Positions 10,620-21,419 of a stretch of 64,000 nt of DNA are shown piece after piece. The notes under the pieces are model-generated. The model ran no database searches. It had not been told where the DNA came from and saw only the letters and a list, made by a program, of their open reading frames with translations. The position numbers and the translations under genes were made by a program. Numbering within the stretch: the stretch's first letter is position 1; each line of letters opens with the position of its first letter. Source of the stretch: Sphaeroforma sirkka (Eukaryota > Opisthokonta > Ichthyosporea > Ichthyophonida); the NCBI GenBank assembly GCA_001586965.3, contig LUCW03000296.1:23501-87500 (forward strand), given 5' to 3'.

Positions 10620-12250
10620 GCAAAATGATTGTTTTGAAATAAAAAGTTGTAATAAAATATTTATTAAAAAAAAGGCTGAAAATTGTCAAAAATGGACGGT
10701 CCCCACGCTTGCGTTTTGGCACTTTATTTTTTATTTTTCCTAATAATAATCAGGTATAATTTTGAACTATTAGGATAGGAAATCCTAAAAATAAAACAAT
10801 ATCCCGAAATGAGATACGATTATCCAATAAGAATCATGACTCAATTTGTTTTCAAGAAGATGACGATTCGTCACTATTTTAGCGGTGCCAGAGATTTTGT
10901 ACCAGAGTTGGGTCAAGTTGGTTTTATTTACAATATGAGAAAATTCAGTACAAATTGACGTAATAAGGACGACTCGTTATTATTTGGCCTGGGACTGGTG
11001 ACATAGTGATTGTTTAGAACATAGGAATTTTGATTTTTTAAATATTTAAATGATTTGTAAAACTATCCAATTAAAGATACGAAAACGAAAAAGAGTATGA
11101 TGGTTCACTCCTTCTAAAAGTTCAGAAGTTCAGAACTCATTCTCTAGAATCTCTAGAGATGCATGAACTCTTTTGAGTTTGAATAATAGTATATTCTTGT
11201 CCTTTTTGTTTCAAAACAAAAACAAAAAAAATCACGATACTGTACATATGTATGGATGGTTAAAATCTGAAATCTCTTGTTGTCGGTCAGCCGCCAGACT
11301 GAGAGTCTGAGTGTTATCAGTTTGTGACTAACTACGAGCTAGTCACTTCTGAGTCCAAGTGTTATCAGTGTGTGACTGTGTAAGTGTGTGTGGGTCGTCA
11401 TGTTTTAGGGATTTTAGAATTTTAGGGTTTTAGGGTTTTTAGGGTTTCTTCCGCCCTGTTGTCAGTATTGTGTAAAAACAAGAAATTAAAAACTAGGCCC
11501 AGGCCCCAGAGGCTGTATTCCCGGTTCCGCCTTCCGGTCTTTCGAAGTCCGAACCGAAGCTTCCGTGGCGAACTGGCGACATGTACATTTGTTGTACAGG
11601 CTACAATAAGTAAATAACTAAATACATACAGCGGGTGATAAACAGTTTTTAAAAATAAGTAGGTTGATACATATACAGTTTACATATCTGGGGTTTTTTT
11701 TTGTTTTTTTACTAAAATAAGTGAATATAAAGATATTTTTATAGGTGTTTTTTTTTAAATCAAAAAAAGAAATGGGTACAGCACACTGTTGACTGTTAAC
11801 TGTTATAAAGACTTTTAACTTCTAAAAAAGTCCTCTTGGTCCTTGGAGTTTTTGGACTTTGCAAGGGAGGCAAGAGTGACTTGCCTAAAATAAAGTATAT
11901 GGATCGATCTTATTTCGAGAAAAATTCCTAATTTTAAAAAATCTATTTATAAAGTTTTATACTTTTATTTTTACTTTTGGTTTGTTTTCGTTTCGAAAAA
12001 ACAAAACGAAAGTTACTATATTATAATAGCAAACACTATGTCATTTTTGAAATAGACAATTTTATCCCTATGTTTATTATGAAATATATTTAAAAAAATG
12101 ATCAAACATTAACAAAACAATGTAGGGAGTACCGTTTAACTATTTAAAAATAATAATAGTATTTTGCCTGAGTCCCTGACACCGATGGCTGGCCTGAGAC
12201 TCCAGGGGCAGCCCTGGGCAAGTGTGCATGCATGAGTCACGTACAAAATT
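10620..12250. other. AT-rich intergenic segment
   Basis: No open frame of 60 codons or more on either strand. It holds A/T homopolymers, a telomere-like run at 11403-11455 and many short repeats, but no gene that I can recognise. Confidence 0.6.
11403..11455. repeat. Interstitial telomere-like TTTTAGGG run
   Basis: Four or five degenerate units of TTTTAGGG or TTTAGGG in a row. Shorter versions occur at 19324-19339 and 25739-25765. Since coding genes lie on both sides, this is not a chromosome end. Confidence 0.5.
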
Positions 12251-12253
12251 TAG

Positions 12254-12262
12254 TATATATAT
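12254..12262 (+). promoter_or_regulatory. TATA-like element of the large surface-protein gene
   Basis: TATATATAT lies 66 nt upstream of the ATG at 12328, a plausible distance for a core promoter with a short leader. Confidence 0.45.
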
Positions 12263-12327
12263 CAGACACGTAGCAAGGTTTACGCATTCGATCTAAGTGC
12301 AGGTAGAACTCATAGTTACATATAATT

Positions 12328-15300
12328 ATGAAATACTGCGCCACGGTTTTAAGCGCTCTTTGGGCGTCTGCTGCCGGCGCCAATTTAGCTGCCAATAACG
12401 TAGATTATCAAACTGTTATAGATAATGCCGTCGACGGCGACACCATCGAGCTCGCACCTGGAGATTATGTAGTTATAGACCCCATCGTAGTGGACAAGAA
12501 TTTGGCAGTGGTTGGCGAGGGTGCAAATTTTATTGTCGGTTCAGCCGCTGATGCTGTGTTTGCATTCGGCAATATGCCTGGCTATGCTACCACGCTGGAT
12601 AAAATTACAGTCTCTACCGTTGGCGGAGCATCATGCAGTTTAGGAGAACCATACGCACTGCAGGCAAACTTTAGCATAGAGATCCTTGAGGCGTATGTTC
12701 GAAATAATAATGTCAATCTGAGAACGGATGTTGGAGTTTGGCATAATGAGCGAAAGCTGAACGATTTTTACTTTGAAGACTGTCACTATGCAGTAGATCA
12801 CCCGGAAAAAATGTCAGGTGGCGTGTACAAGCTGATGGGAAATTGTCGCTCAGAGCTAGATTTCAGTGTCAGTTTTGACAAACTCGGCGGTACAGCGCCT
12901 ACTGGTTGTGGTACTACCATCAAAGACTACGGAACCTTCACATCGTACGAGGCACAAATTGAAGCACAGTGGGATGAGTACGTAGAAAGAATCAATGATG
13001 AAGAGTTTTTGCGTATTCCAGTTGTTCGCGAAGGTAACGCGGTCACGAACTTATTGGTGCAAATTGATACCGTCGCAAATGTGGCTGCCACGATCAACTC
13101 TAAGTGGAACAACACACTTGGCTGCGATCCCACTAGAGATGCAGATTGCCCACAGAACTGTTATCCTGGTTCACAAGCGGTAGGCTGCCAACCCACCGGT
13201 TGTATCTCAGCAACCACTCCGGATTGTCCAGAAACTTGTCATATGTATTCCACAGATCCAGCGTGTTACCCTGATGGTTGTGATCCAGCGACAGATAATT
13301 TGTGCCCACCAACTTGCAACTTGTACTCAACGGACCCTGCCTGCTACCCAGGGGGCTGTGACCCCGATACAAACCCTAGTTGTCCCGTTACTTGTGAACT
13401 CGGCTCAACTGAACCAGAGTGTAACACCGGTGGTTGTGATCCTGATGTGGATGAGAATTGCCCTGTAAACTGCAGGCCTGGGTCCGTAGACCCAGCTTGT
13501 CAGCCCAATGGTTGCACCACCGCTACCAGTCAGTACTGTCCTTCGGAGTGCCATATGTACTCTACCGAGCCCGAGTGCCACAATCCTGGTGGTTGCGATC
13601 CTGCAGTCATCGCTGATTGTCCTGCAACATGTTCGGAAGGCTCAACGCTACCTGAGTGCAATCCAGGAGGTTGCGACCCGAACAGTCCAGATGCTTACAA
13701 CTGTCCACCAGAGTGTAACTTGTACTCAACTGCGCCAGAATGTATTCCATTTGTGCCTGCACCCACCGGATCAATTACTGCCAAGGCAATCCACGCCAGT
13801 TCCGGAACCCCACTGTCTGGCGTCGAGGCAGTAGTTCTCAGTCCATCCGGTGAAATCATAGAGACCAAGTCAACAGGCGAGGACGGTGTGGTCACTTTCA
13901 CCGACATACCTGAAGGAAACTACACTGTCAAAATTGTCCCTGAAGTGACTGATGAAACTTACGGTGATATCAGGCTTGTAGGCGATCCCGATGGTGAGGA
14001 TGCAATCGATGGAGAAACATCAGTAGTAGTTGTAAAAGGCCAGAGTAGTGATGCTGGTGTTTTCCCCTATGATAACGAAGGAACTATCAGCGGACAGCTC
14101 ACGGCTGGAGATTATTATAGCCCTCTTGTCAGTGAGACTGTGAAGCTGACAGACGAAAATGGAATTTTAATCAGCATTACTTTCACTGATAATGACGGAA
14201 GATATGCTTTTACCGGGCTGAACACGAACAATCAGCAATATACTGTCATTGCCCCTACTAATAGTCTTTTCACGGACGTGCTTGACGACGAGCCTTTCAA
14301 CGGTGACGAAGTACTAGACGGATCTTTCGTAGTAACAATTACTCCAACTGAAACATCCGTTGCCAATGTTGACTATCACTACAGTCAGCCACTAGAGCCA
14401 TATGTTCCCATGAGCAACATTACTGGTAACACTTATACCACGACTACCGGCGAGCCTATTCCAGGTGTTGTTGTCAAGCTAATTGACCCTGAGACGAACG
14501 AAGTAATTGAAGAAACTACAACGGGCCCCGACGGTACATATACTTTCGAGGGAGTTCCTCCTGGAAAGGAATACATCATCGAAGTTCCTCCCGAGAATCC
14601 CGAAGATCCTACACAGCAGCTTACTGACGATTACCTTGATCCTACCAATAGCGGCACAAGAACTCCAATCTACGTGACTCCTGCTACTGAACTCGAGAAT
14701 GTCAACTTCGGTTACACTCCACCAGGAACGATCACCGGTCATGTACGAAATACTAAAAACGAGATGATCGAAGGTGTCACCGTTACTCTCACTAATGGAG
14801 ATGACGCACGCACTACGCTCACTAATCAGGAGGGAATATATTTCTTCGACGAGGTGTACGATTCTGCCATTTATACCGTGACTATGACCAAACCTGACGA
14901 GTATTTGCTGCATGATGATGAATATGACGTTGACGGTGCAAAAGTTCTAGATGGTATCTCACCTGTTGATTACAAGGGTGTCTCCATCAGTGACGTCAAT
15001 TTTGTACTTACACAGGAAGGTATTATCACTGGAAGTGTGATGATGTTAGATGGAACCCCCATCCCAAATGTTCCAGTCATTCTTATTTCCGAGGTCGGAT
15101 ATCCTGGAATTCGTTTCGTATTCACCGATGAGAATGGAGAGTACACCTTCGACAACATTGAGGTCGGCGACCACTATGTTGATGTGCCTCGTTATCTACA
15201 AGGAGGAATATTCCTTGCTGAAGATCCAGATGGCTTCAGAGATGGCAATACCAAGGCAGCTTACGAAACGCCCAACACAGCACTGACTGTACCTCCGTTC

Positions 15301-17388
15301 AAGTATGATGTCATCCCAGTAACTCATCTTGGTAGTATTGAGGGTTCAACTCGAATTGCGAATACTCTTGAGCCTATCCAGGATGTCTTGGTCTACCTTC
15401 GGGATGCCCAGGGCAATGTGTTGGCTACTACCAAAACCGAGGAAGATGGTACCTTCATATTCTTCGACCTTTCCCCCAAGTACTACACTGTTATTGCGCC
15501 TATGGAAGCTGCAAGTCGTATTGGTGATGTTACGTTGACTGATGATCACGATCACAATGGGGATGGTATCGTCGCCTCCATCCTGGTGAATAACAACCCC
15601 ATCAAGTTGGACCCGTACCTATATATGCTTCGCGAAGAACCCACTGCCTGTGACCCAGCAGTCGATGCTGATTGCCCCGAGCAGTGCAGCCCGTACTCTA
15701 CGGCTGCGGCTTGTAATCCCCCAGGATGCACTCCAGGTGTGGATGTCGACTGTCCCGTTACCTGCTCTCCATATTCCGCCGATCCTGCTTGCAACCCAGG
15801 CTGTGACACCGTCAACGATCCCTACTGCCCGGTAGAGTGCAGTCCCTACTCGACATCGGCAGCATGTAATCCTCCCGGATGTGATCCTACTTTGAATGAT
15901 GGTTGCCCAGTTACCTGCTCTCCATATTCAACTGACCCTGCTTGTAGCCCAGGCGGATGTGATCCTAGCTCAGGAGACCCCAATTGTCCTCAAGGTTGTC
16001 ACGCTTACTCAACCGCCCCTGCGTGCAACGTCGGTGGGTGCGACCCTGCTGCTGATGCAGATTGCCCTGCTGAGTGCACACCTTACTCCACAGATCCCGC
16101 ATGTAGTCACAATGGATGCGATCCTGACACGGACGAGGGTTGCCCATCTGAGTGTAACTTGTACTCAACCGACCCTCAGTGTGGACCTCAGCCCCCTGTG
16201 TTCGACATAGAGGCAGCTATCAACCTGGTGGATGTAGGATTCTTTGACGGATGGAATCATTCCAAGATTCGCTTGGAAACTCACCTGCCCTCTCCCATGA
16301 CAATCCAGGGAGGCCTGGTAGGTGTAGTTGGCATGAGAGATGTAAGTTTCGAGGCTGAAGTAAGCTCCATTTCTAGTTATGTATTCGATGCTGCATGCAA
16401 TAATGTGGCGAGCGGCGAAGAGTGTGTTCAGAATGTCGAGTTTGACATCGTAACGTGTGATCTGACTGGTGAGTACTCGCTTGAGGGTCTTATCGTGACC
16501 TGTCAGGAACAGGACGCGAATGGTGATCCCCAGGCGTGTCCCGCATTGACTGATGCTCAGATCTTCCAGCCCAATGTCATCTTCTTCATCGATACTAACA
16601 ATTTCTGTGAGGTGGAGGAGTTTGAACTCGATGCTCTGTTTGACCTGTCGATCGCAGTGTACGCGTCCGACGATTACCTAGAGGAAGAGTCTATTTTCGA
16701 TCTTGGAACCATGTCATACTGGCAGATCACCGTTGATACATCTGAAAGCGGAGTTGCCCTGTACAACGCCGAGGTCACCTTCGTCGAACGCACCACTGAC
16801 GGCGACTGTTCTGGCTTCGCTGACTACATGGGCGACGTCACCGACAACGCTGAGTTCAGTCAAACCTACGAACCGGCAAACCAAACAATCTCCATGCCTT
16901 TCCAAGTAACTTCACAGATGGCCTGTGCAACCTCCGATCGTACCGGTAATGCTATCACCATGAACTTTACTGTTCTTGTGGATTACGACGATGGATCAGC
17001 TGGCCGCCGCCGTCGTTCTGTCAATGGGTTGACTACGCGTGATGCTGGCGAGGTGGCTGTAGACAAGGAAGCTGGTGTCCGCTACACAGCCGAGGACCTG
17101 ATCCAGGCTGCCGTTGTTGGAGCTGGGACTGTGGCTGGTACCACTGCGGCTGCTCAAGCTGATGATTCCGAACTGATGATCATTGGCGGAGCTGTGGCTG
17201 CCCTTCTGCTGCTATGCCTATGCTGTTGCTGCTGTGTTGTCGCTTGTATTGTGGTTATGCGCCGTCGTGTTGCTGAGAAGAAGTACAGGCAAGAGGAGAA
17301 TCTTGTGTCGCAGCAATCGCAGATGGGATTCATGAGTGGTGCATCTCACATGAGCTTTGCGAATCAACCCGGCCAACAGAGTATTTAG
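12328..17388 (+). CDS. Large cell-surface protein with SdrD/Cna-B-like and Cys-rich repeats
   Basis: A single intronless frame of 1686 codons. Residues 1-18 form a signal peptide. Residues 20-60 resemble the start of a beta-helix (GDTIELAPGDY). A Cys-rich cluster (about 265-475) repeats a ~26-residue unit such as STDPACYPGGCDP, and a second cluster (about 1107-1290) repeats the same unit. Between them lie six SdrD/Cna-B-like beta-sandwich domains starting near 481, 585, 698, 800, 898 and 1002, each with a DG.Y.F motif. Residues 1300-1550 are a Cys-containing domain followed by a basic cleavage site GRRRRS (1559-1564), an arrangement reminiscent of ZP proteins. A Cys-rich transmembrane helix (about 1616-1644) and a short cytoplasmic tail follow. 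Adhesion or cell-coat function is inferred. No exact family is recognised. Start chosen at the first ATG, directly before the signal peptide. Confidence 0.9.
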   Translation: MKYCATVLSALWASAAGANLAANNVDYQTVIDNAVDGDTIELAPGDYVVIDPIVVDKNLAVVGEGANFIVGSAADAVFAFGNMPGYATTLDKITVSTVGGASCSLGEPYALQANFSIEILEAYVRNNNVNLRTDVGVWHNERKLNDFYFEDCHYAVDHPEKMSGGVYKLMGNCRSELDFSVSFDKLGGTAPTGCGTTIKDYGTFTSYEAQIEAQWDEYVERINDEEFLRIPVVREGNAVTNLLVQIDTVANVAATINSKWNNTLGCDPTRDADCPQNCYPGSQAVGCQPTGCISATTPDCPETCHMYSTDPACYPDGCDPATDNLCPPTCNLYSTDPACYPGGCDPDTNPSCPVTCELGSTEPECNTGGCDPDVDENCPVNCRPGSVDPACQPNGCTTATSQYCPSECHMYSTEPECHNPGGCDPAVIADCPATCSEGSTLPECNPGGCDPNSPDAYNCPPECNLYSTAPECIPFVPAPTGSITAKAIHASSGTPLSGVEAVVLSPSGEIIETKSTGEDGVVTFTDIPEGNYTVKIVPEVTDETYGDIRLVGDPDGEDAIDGETSVVVVKGQSSDAGVFPYDNEGTISGQLTAGDYYSPLVSETVKLTDENGILISITFTDNDGRYAFTGLNTNNQQYTVIAPTNSLFTDVLDDEPFNGDEVLDGSFVVTITPTETSVANVDYHYSQPLEPYVPMSNITGNTYTTTTGEPIPGVVVKLIDPETNEVIEETTTGPDGTYTFEGVPPGKEYIIEVPPENPEDPTQQLTDDYLDPTNSGTRTPIYVTPATELENVNFGYTPPGTITGHVRNTKNEMIEGVTVTLTNGDDARTTLTNQEGIYFFDEVYDSAIYTVTMTKPDEYLLHDDEYDVDGAKVLDGISPVDYKGVSISDVNFVLTQEGIITGSVMMLDGTPIPNVPVILISEVGYPGIRFVFTDENGEYTFDNIEVGDHYVDVPRYLQGGIFLAEDPDGFRDGNTKAAYETPNTALTVPPFKYDVIPVTHLGSIEGSTRIANTLEPIQDVLVYLRDAQGNVLATTKTEEDGTFIFFDLSPKYYTVIAPMEAASRIGDVTLTDDHDHNGDGIVASILVNNNPIKLDPYLYMLREEPTACDPAVDADCPEQCSPYSTAAACNPPGCTPGVDVDCPVTCSPYSADPACNPGCDTVNDPYCPVECSPYSTSAACNPPGCDPTLNDGCPVTCSPYSTDPACSPGGCDPSSGDPNCPQGCHAYSTAPACNVGGCDPAADADCPAECTPYSTDPACSHNGCDPDTDEGCPSECNLYSTDPQCGPQPPVFDIEAAINLVDVGFFDGWNHSKIRLETHLPSPMTIQGGLVGVVGMRDVSFEAEVSSISSYVFDAACNNVASGEECVQNVEFDIVTCDLTGEYSLEGLIVTCQEQDANGDPQACPALTDAQIFQPNVIFFIDTNNFCEVEEFELDALFDLSIAVYASDDYLEEESIFDLGTMSYWQITVDTSESGVALYNAEVTFVERTTDGDCSGFADYMGDVTDNAEFSQTYEPANQTISMPFQVTSQMACATSDRTGNAITMNFTVLVDYDDGSAGRRRRSVNGLTTRDAGEVAVDKEAGVRYTAEDLIQAAVVGAGTVAGTTAAAQADDSELMIIGGAVAALLLLCLCCCCCVVACIVVMRRRVAEKKYRQEENLVSQQSQMGFMSGASHMSFANQPGQQSI

Positions 17389-17468
17389 GAGTTTCTGACG
17401 GGTTGCGAGTCAAATCTTGTCCAGAATGGGCAATAATTTAGAAAATATAATGAAGACATTATTATTAC

Positions 17469-17474
17469 AATAAA
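17469..17474 (+). terminator. Polyadenylation signal
   Basis: AATAAA about 80 nt after the stop codon of the surface-protein gene. Confidence 0.6.
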
Positions 17475-17689
17475 GACACGGAAGTACATTACTTCAATGG
17501 TTTAATTTTCATATGTGATTATTTTTCATATATGATTTTGTTCAAGTGGACGCTCAACCATAGCTAAAACCCTAAGACCCTTGAGACTCAGGCGGTAAGT
17601 TTAAACAGATGAGGAGGGCATAGTAGGTCAATGGAAACCATCAGTTCATAAAATGAATCAATATCCTGACGGACGAAGGTAGCCTATGT

Positions 17690-17812
17690 TATGTACTTCC
17701 TGATATATACCAATACTATAGTATATATAAATATATATATATGCAGGTACACACACACAAACACACAAACACTACATATATATCTATGTAGATAGATATA
17801 TAGATATATAGA

Positions 17813-17907
<95 letters not shown>

Positions 17908-18027
17908 TGCACATATATATATATATACATTTATACACTAAAACACACACACACATATATATGTATATACACACACACACACACATATATATATATATGC
18001 ATGCATATATATACATATACATACATG

Positions 18028-18076
<49 letters not shown>

Positions 18077-18172
18077 CAGACACAGACACAGACACAGACA
18101 CAGACACAGACACACACATATATATATACAGACACAGACACAGACACAGACACAGACACAGACACAGACATC

Positions 18173-18229
<57 letters not shown>

Positions 18230-18236
18230 TTTTTTT
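17690..18236. repeat. Microsatellite block: (TA)n, (CA)n and (CAGACA)n
   Basis: Long TA runs (17816-17900, 18033-18073, 18176-18226) alternate with CA runs and two arrays of the hexamer GACACA (about 18077-18115 and 18129-18169). The long open frames here encode only Tyr-Ile or Cys-Val runs and are not genes. Confidence 0.95.
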
Positions 18237-19720
18237 TTTTGCTGTGACAACAAATCATCGTAGAGAAGTCCACACAAAGCGATCAACTGGTAAAAGTTGA
18301 AAGGAATATGTCGCGGTTCAAATATATGCATTAAAAATAAAAAGTCGCACAAGGGCCACGATCGTTCCTCTTTCATAAGATACATATCAATTTCTAGTTC
18401 CAAGATGTAGTAACCGATTAGCGAACCGAAGCAGTAAACATAAGGTACAAACCGACAATCACAATCTATGTGAAATAGACGTCGTATTCACTGTATAGAA
18501 CAATACATATACTCATTTTGTGTTTAAAAAAATCATCGATGACGACACGGACAAGTCCACAACTGTTGTCTTTCCGTATATCCCGATGGAACAGAATCAA
18601 CAGATGGTGATGATAGAAGTATAATATATAGCGCCATACAAATATTTGATTTGACTACCCTCACGGGTGAGACCGTAAGACTCTAGGTGCTGTGTGTGCT
18701 AATCTGCTCTCGCACTCTCCTTTTTGGCAAGTTAGTATGTATTTATCTCTCTCTCGCGCCTCACACACTCTCTCTACCAGCAGAGTTAGAGTACATAGTA
18801 AATACATATTTAGTGATCGAGTCGTAGAGAGTGATATATAATCTCTACCGGGATCCTTTAGAGAGTGTCTCGTTGTCTTTCTTTTTTGGATCTGTTGTTT
18901 TTTATGTTTACATTTAGTCTTTCAGTTTCTCTCTCTATGAACTTCTTTAGAATCTGAATTAGAGCCGGACGAACAATACGAGTTACGACCAGGTCGTATC
19001 CAGGCTGGTGACTGTGAGAGTGCGAGGCACTGAGGAGTCGGACTGGAGTGAGGCTGCTGGTTGTGAGCGTCGGACTGAGCTCTGAGGTGAGGTCACTGAG
19101 TAATACTGGACCGAATTTGGATTTATTAGAGGGGCACCGGCACCAGTCACGACTCATCAGTACATTCACCAGCCTGGGGCCAAGTAGTCAGTGGCCGGGA
19201 CCGCCGGCCGCCGGACCGCCCGGACGTCCATAGGTATTTTTTTGCTTGAAGCGTTTTTAAAAAAAAATACAGAACATACGTTTATTATTTTTAGAAAAGA
19301 TATGATGGTATATTTGTATTTATGTTTTAGGTTTTAGGGTAAATATGCTGAATTGTTGACTATGCTCACTAGTCTGGAACTCTGGGCCCTGGCCCCTGGG
19401 GCTGGTGTATTTATTAAAGCACACAGCACAGGTGCAGTGCCAGACTGCCAGACCCAGCTGTGCCTCAGTGCCAGTGGTGCTGTTGGCAGTTGTGGTTTTA
19501 TTTTTTTTTGTCATATTTATTCTAAAAGTTTCTGTGGGAAGGAAGAAGTAAAATTATTCACTATTTGCTCGCATATATACTCTTCACTCTTGGTCAGACC
19601 CCGTTGGCCCGATCAAGTGTATTTCCTTTTTATTATATTCTATTTTGTTTATTTTTTAACGGTTTTGATATGATTATTCCATATAGAGCGGATATCAGTG
19701 ACACTTATACCACTCGGGGA
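18237..19720. other. Intergenic segment without recognised genes
   Basis: Short frames only, none of which resembles a protein family. It contains TC-rich stretches around 18740-18920 and short GC-rich patches around 19190-19230 and 19380-19460. It probably includes promoter sequence for the downstream repeat-protein gene. Confidence 0.5.
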
Positions 19721-19728
19721 TTGGTGGT

Positions 19729-19743
19729 ATTTATATATATATG
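19729..19743 (+). promoter_or_regulatory. TATA-like element of the repeat-protein gene
   Basis: TATTTATATATATATG lies about 70 nt before the ATG at 19810. Confidence 0.45.
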
Positions 19744-19809
19744 CAATACAAAGTTGTATTGAATAAGTAATTTGTGCCCTACTTTTAAATATTGATACAC
19801 ATTTAAACA

Positions 19810-20727
19810 ATGGGATTAAGACGATCTGACAGTGAGAAGAGAGCGCGTTTAGGCAAACTCATAGTTGGAGCAGCTGTGCTAGGTGGTAACCAGGCCGCTG
19901 AGAATGCAGTTAAATCCAAACTCATCCATGGGGCACATGCCAGTGATTCCAAAATTGCAAAAGGGTTGGTCGTGGCTGCTGCCGCAGACGACAACTACAT
20001 AGCACAGGCGGCATTGACTAACAAGGCGCTTCAGAGTGAGAGTAAAGCGGCGAAAGCTGTTGTTGGGGTGGCGATGCTGGATGGCGACAATGCAGGTGTG
20101 CAGAACGTCGTTATGTCGCACACAATAAACAAAGCAATGGATAGTGATTCAAAATTAGCCAAGGGAGCGGTTGTGGTTGCAGCTATGGACGATAACTATC
20201 AAGCTCAGTCGGCGTTAGCCCACAAAGCTGTGAACGGTAAAAGTAAGGTGGCCAAGACTATGGTGGTTGCTGCTGCGATTAACGACGAAGCAGCAGCCGA
20301 GAATGCCATCATGAGTAAGACCGCCCACGTTGCCATGACAACAGATAGCAAGTTGGCAAAAACCGTGGTAGCTGGGGCGGCATTAAACGATAACTATATC
20401 GCACAGAGTGCTATTGTTCATAGCCTATTGGAGGATGGACCGAGAGGTGCTTCCATGATGGCGGTGGCTGGCAACGGAGGAGATGAGGACCAGACACAGG
20501 TCATGGATACGGATTTTAAGGACATGAAGTTATCTACCGCAAAGAAAGCTGATACGCAAACAGCAAGTAATAGCAGGCCATTGCCTTCCCATTCAAATGT
20601 GACAATGTACGCACCCGAGCCATACTACCTGGTACGGCCACACATGACTGTGTTTCCACCCCCTGTGTTTAGCCAACACGTACAGTATCCGCCTACAAGT
20701 GCATACTATCCACCCCCAGTATACTGA
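19810..20727 (+). CDS. Alternating alpha-helical repeat protein with C-terminal PPxY
   Basis: 305 codons, no introns. Residues 6-209 consist of six repeats of two alternating kinds: a ~35-residue form ending in AAENA.(M/K)SK and a ~32-residue form with DDNYIAQ.AL..KA, giving three ~67-residue pairs (starts near 6, 45, 77, 112, 144 and 179). Each begins with DSK.AK followed by a small hydrophobic helix (VVAAA). The Ala-rich, regularly charged pattern suggests a solenoid of helices. Residues 210-275 are probably disordered. The tail (276-305) is rich in Pro and Tyr and ends in PPPVY, a PPxY motif of the kind bound by WW domains. No signal peptide or membrane segment. I do not recognise the family. 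Function unknown. Confidence 0.85.
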   Translation: MGLRRSDSEKRARLGKLIVGAAVLGGNQAAENAVKSKLIHGAHASDSKIAKGLVVAAAADDNYIAQAALTNKALQSESKAAKAVVGVAMLDGDNAGVQNVVMSHTINKAMDSDSKLAKGAVVVAAMDDNYQAQSALAHKAVNGKSKVAKTMVVAAAINDEAAAENAIMSKTAHVAMTTDSKLAKTVVAGAALNDNYIAQSAIVHSLLEDGPRGASMMAVAGNGGDEDQTQVMDTDFKDMKLSTAKKADTQTASNSRPLPSHSNVTMYAPEPYYLVRPHMTVFPPPVFSQHVQYPPTSAYYPPPVY

Positions 20728-21419
20728 GATAAAGGTGGTGCCCGATAGGAAATACGAGTGTGACATAATCATTGACGGTAAACTAGAAATCTGAATGACA
20801 GGTGATTGCATCAGCTACTAACACAGTAGACTTTGCCACATACAGATGGAGGGCGAAGACCAATGTGCATATTGTCAGGGTCCCATGCAGTGGTGGTAAA
20901 GCTTGTATAAGCCATATAGTACAATACACCCGGCAAATAATATTAATACATGCTCCTCCCACACATCCAGTGCACCAACAAACTCTGCGCTAGAGTCTAG
21001 CGCTACATTCGGGATAGTCGCTAATTACCTCTTTGTTTCTCGCAGCGATAGTATCGAATATCGCGGTGTTATTATGAACCATATATAGAGGCTTGAGCGT
21101 AAAGGGTGAGCTGTTGATGTGATAGGCTGAGAAATCAATCTGCATCAGTGATGAATAACGCGCTTACAAGGTTGATCATTTAATTGCAAGGGTAAGGAAC
21201 CCTCCGCAGGTCATAAACGAGATTCCGACTACGTGAACTTCGGATTTCAAGTTGCTGCCGATAAATCTGTGGCACTGAGAATAAATGCTTAACCTTGTTC
21301 AACTATGATGCTCGAATAGTTAACCATTCACAATTCTTTTTAAATTTTTGTTGAGAGTAATATCGAACACGATTAAGTACGAGGGTTCTGCTAAGCAGTG
21401 CTGAGCATATTATATTCAT
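20728..21419. other. Intergenic segment between convergent genes
   Basis: Contains the 3' regions of the repeat-protein gene (plus) and the acetyltransferase gene (minus). No canonical AATAAA was seen in a convincing place for either. No further gene recognised. Confidence 0.5.

Noticed and set aside
17684-18403. Long open frame of 239 codons in the microsatellite block
   Set aside because: It encodes almost only Tyr-Ile and Cys-Val runs from TA and CA repeats, and similar frames exist on both strands.
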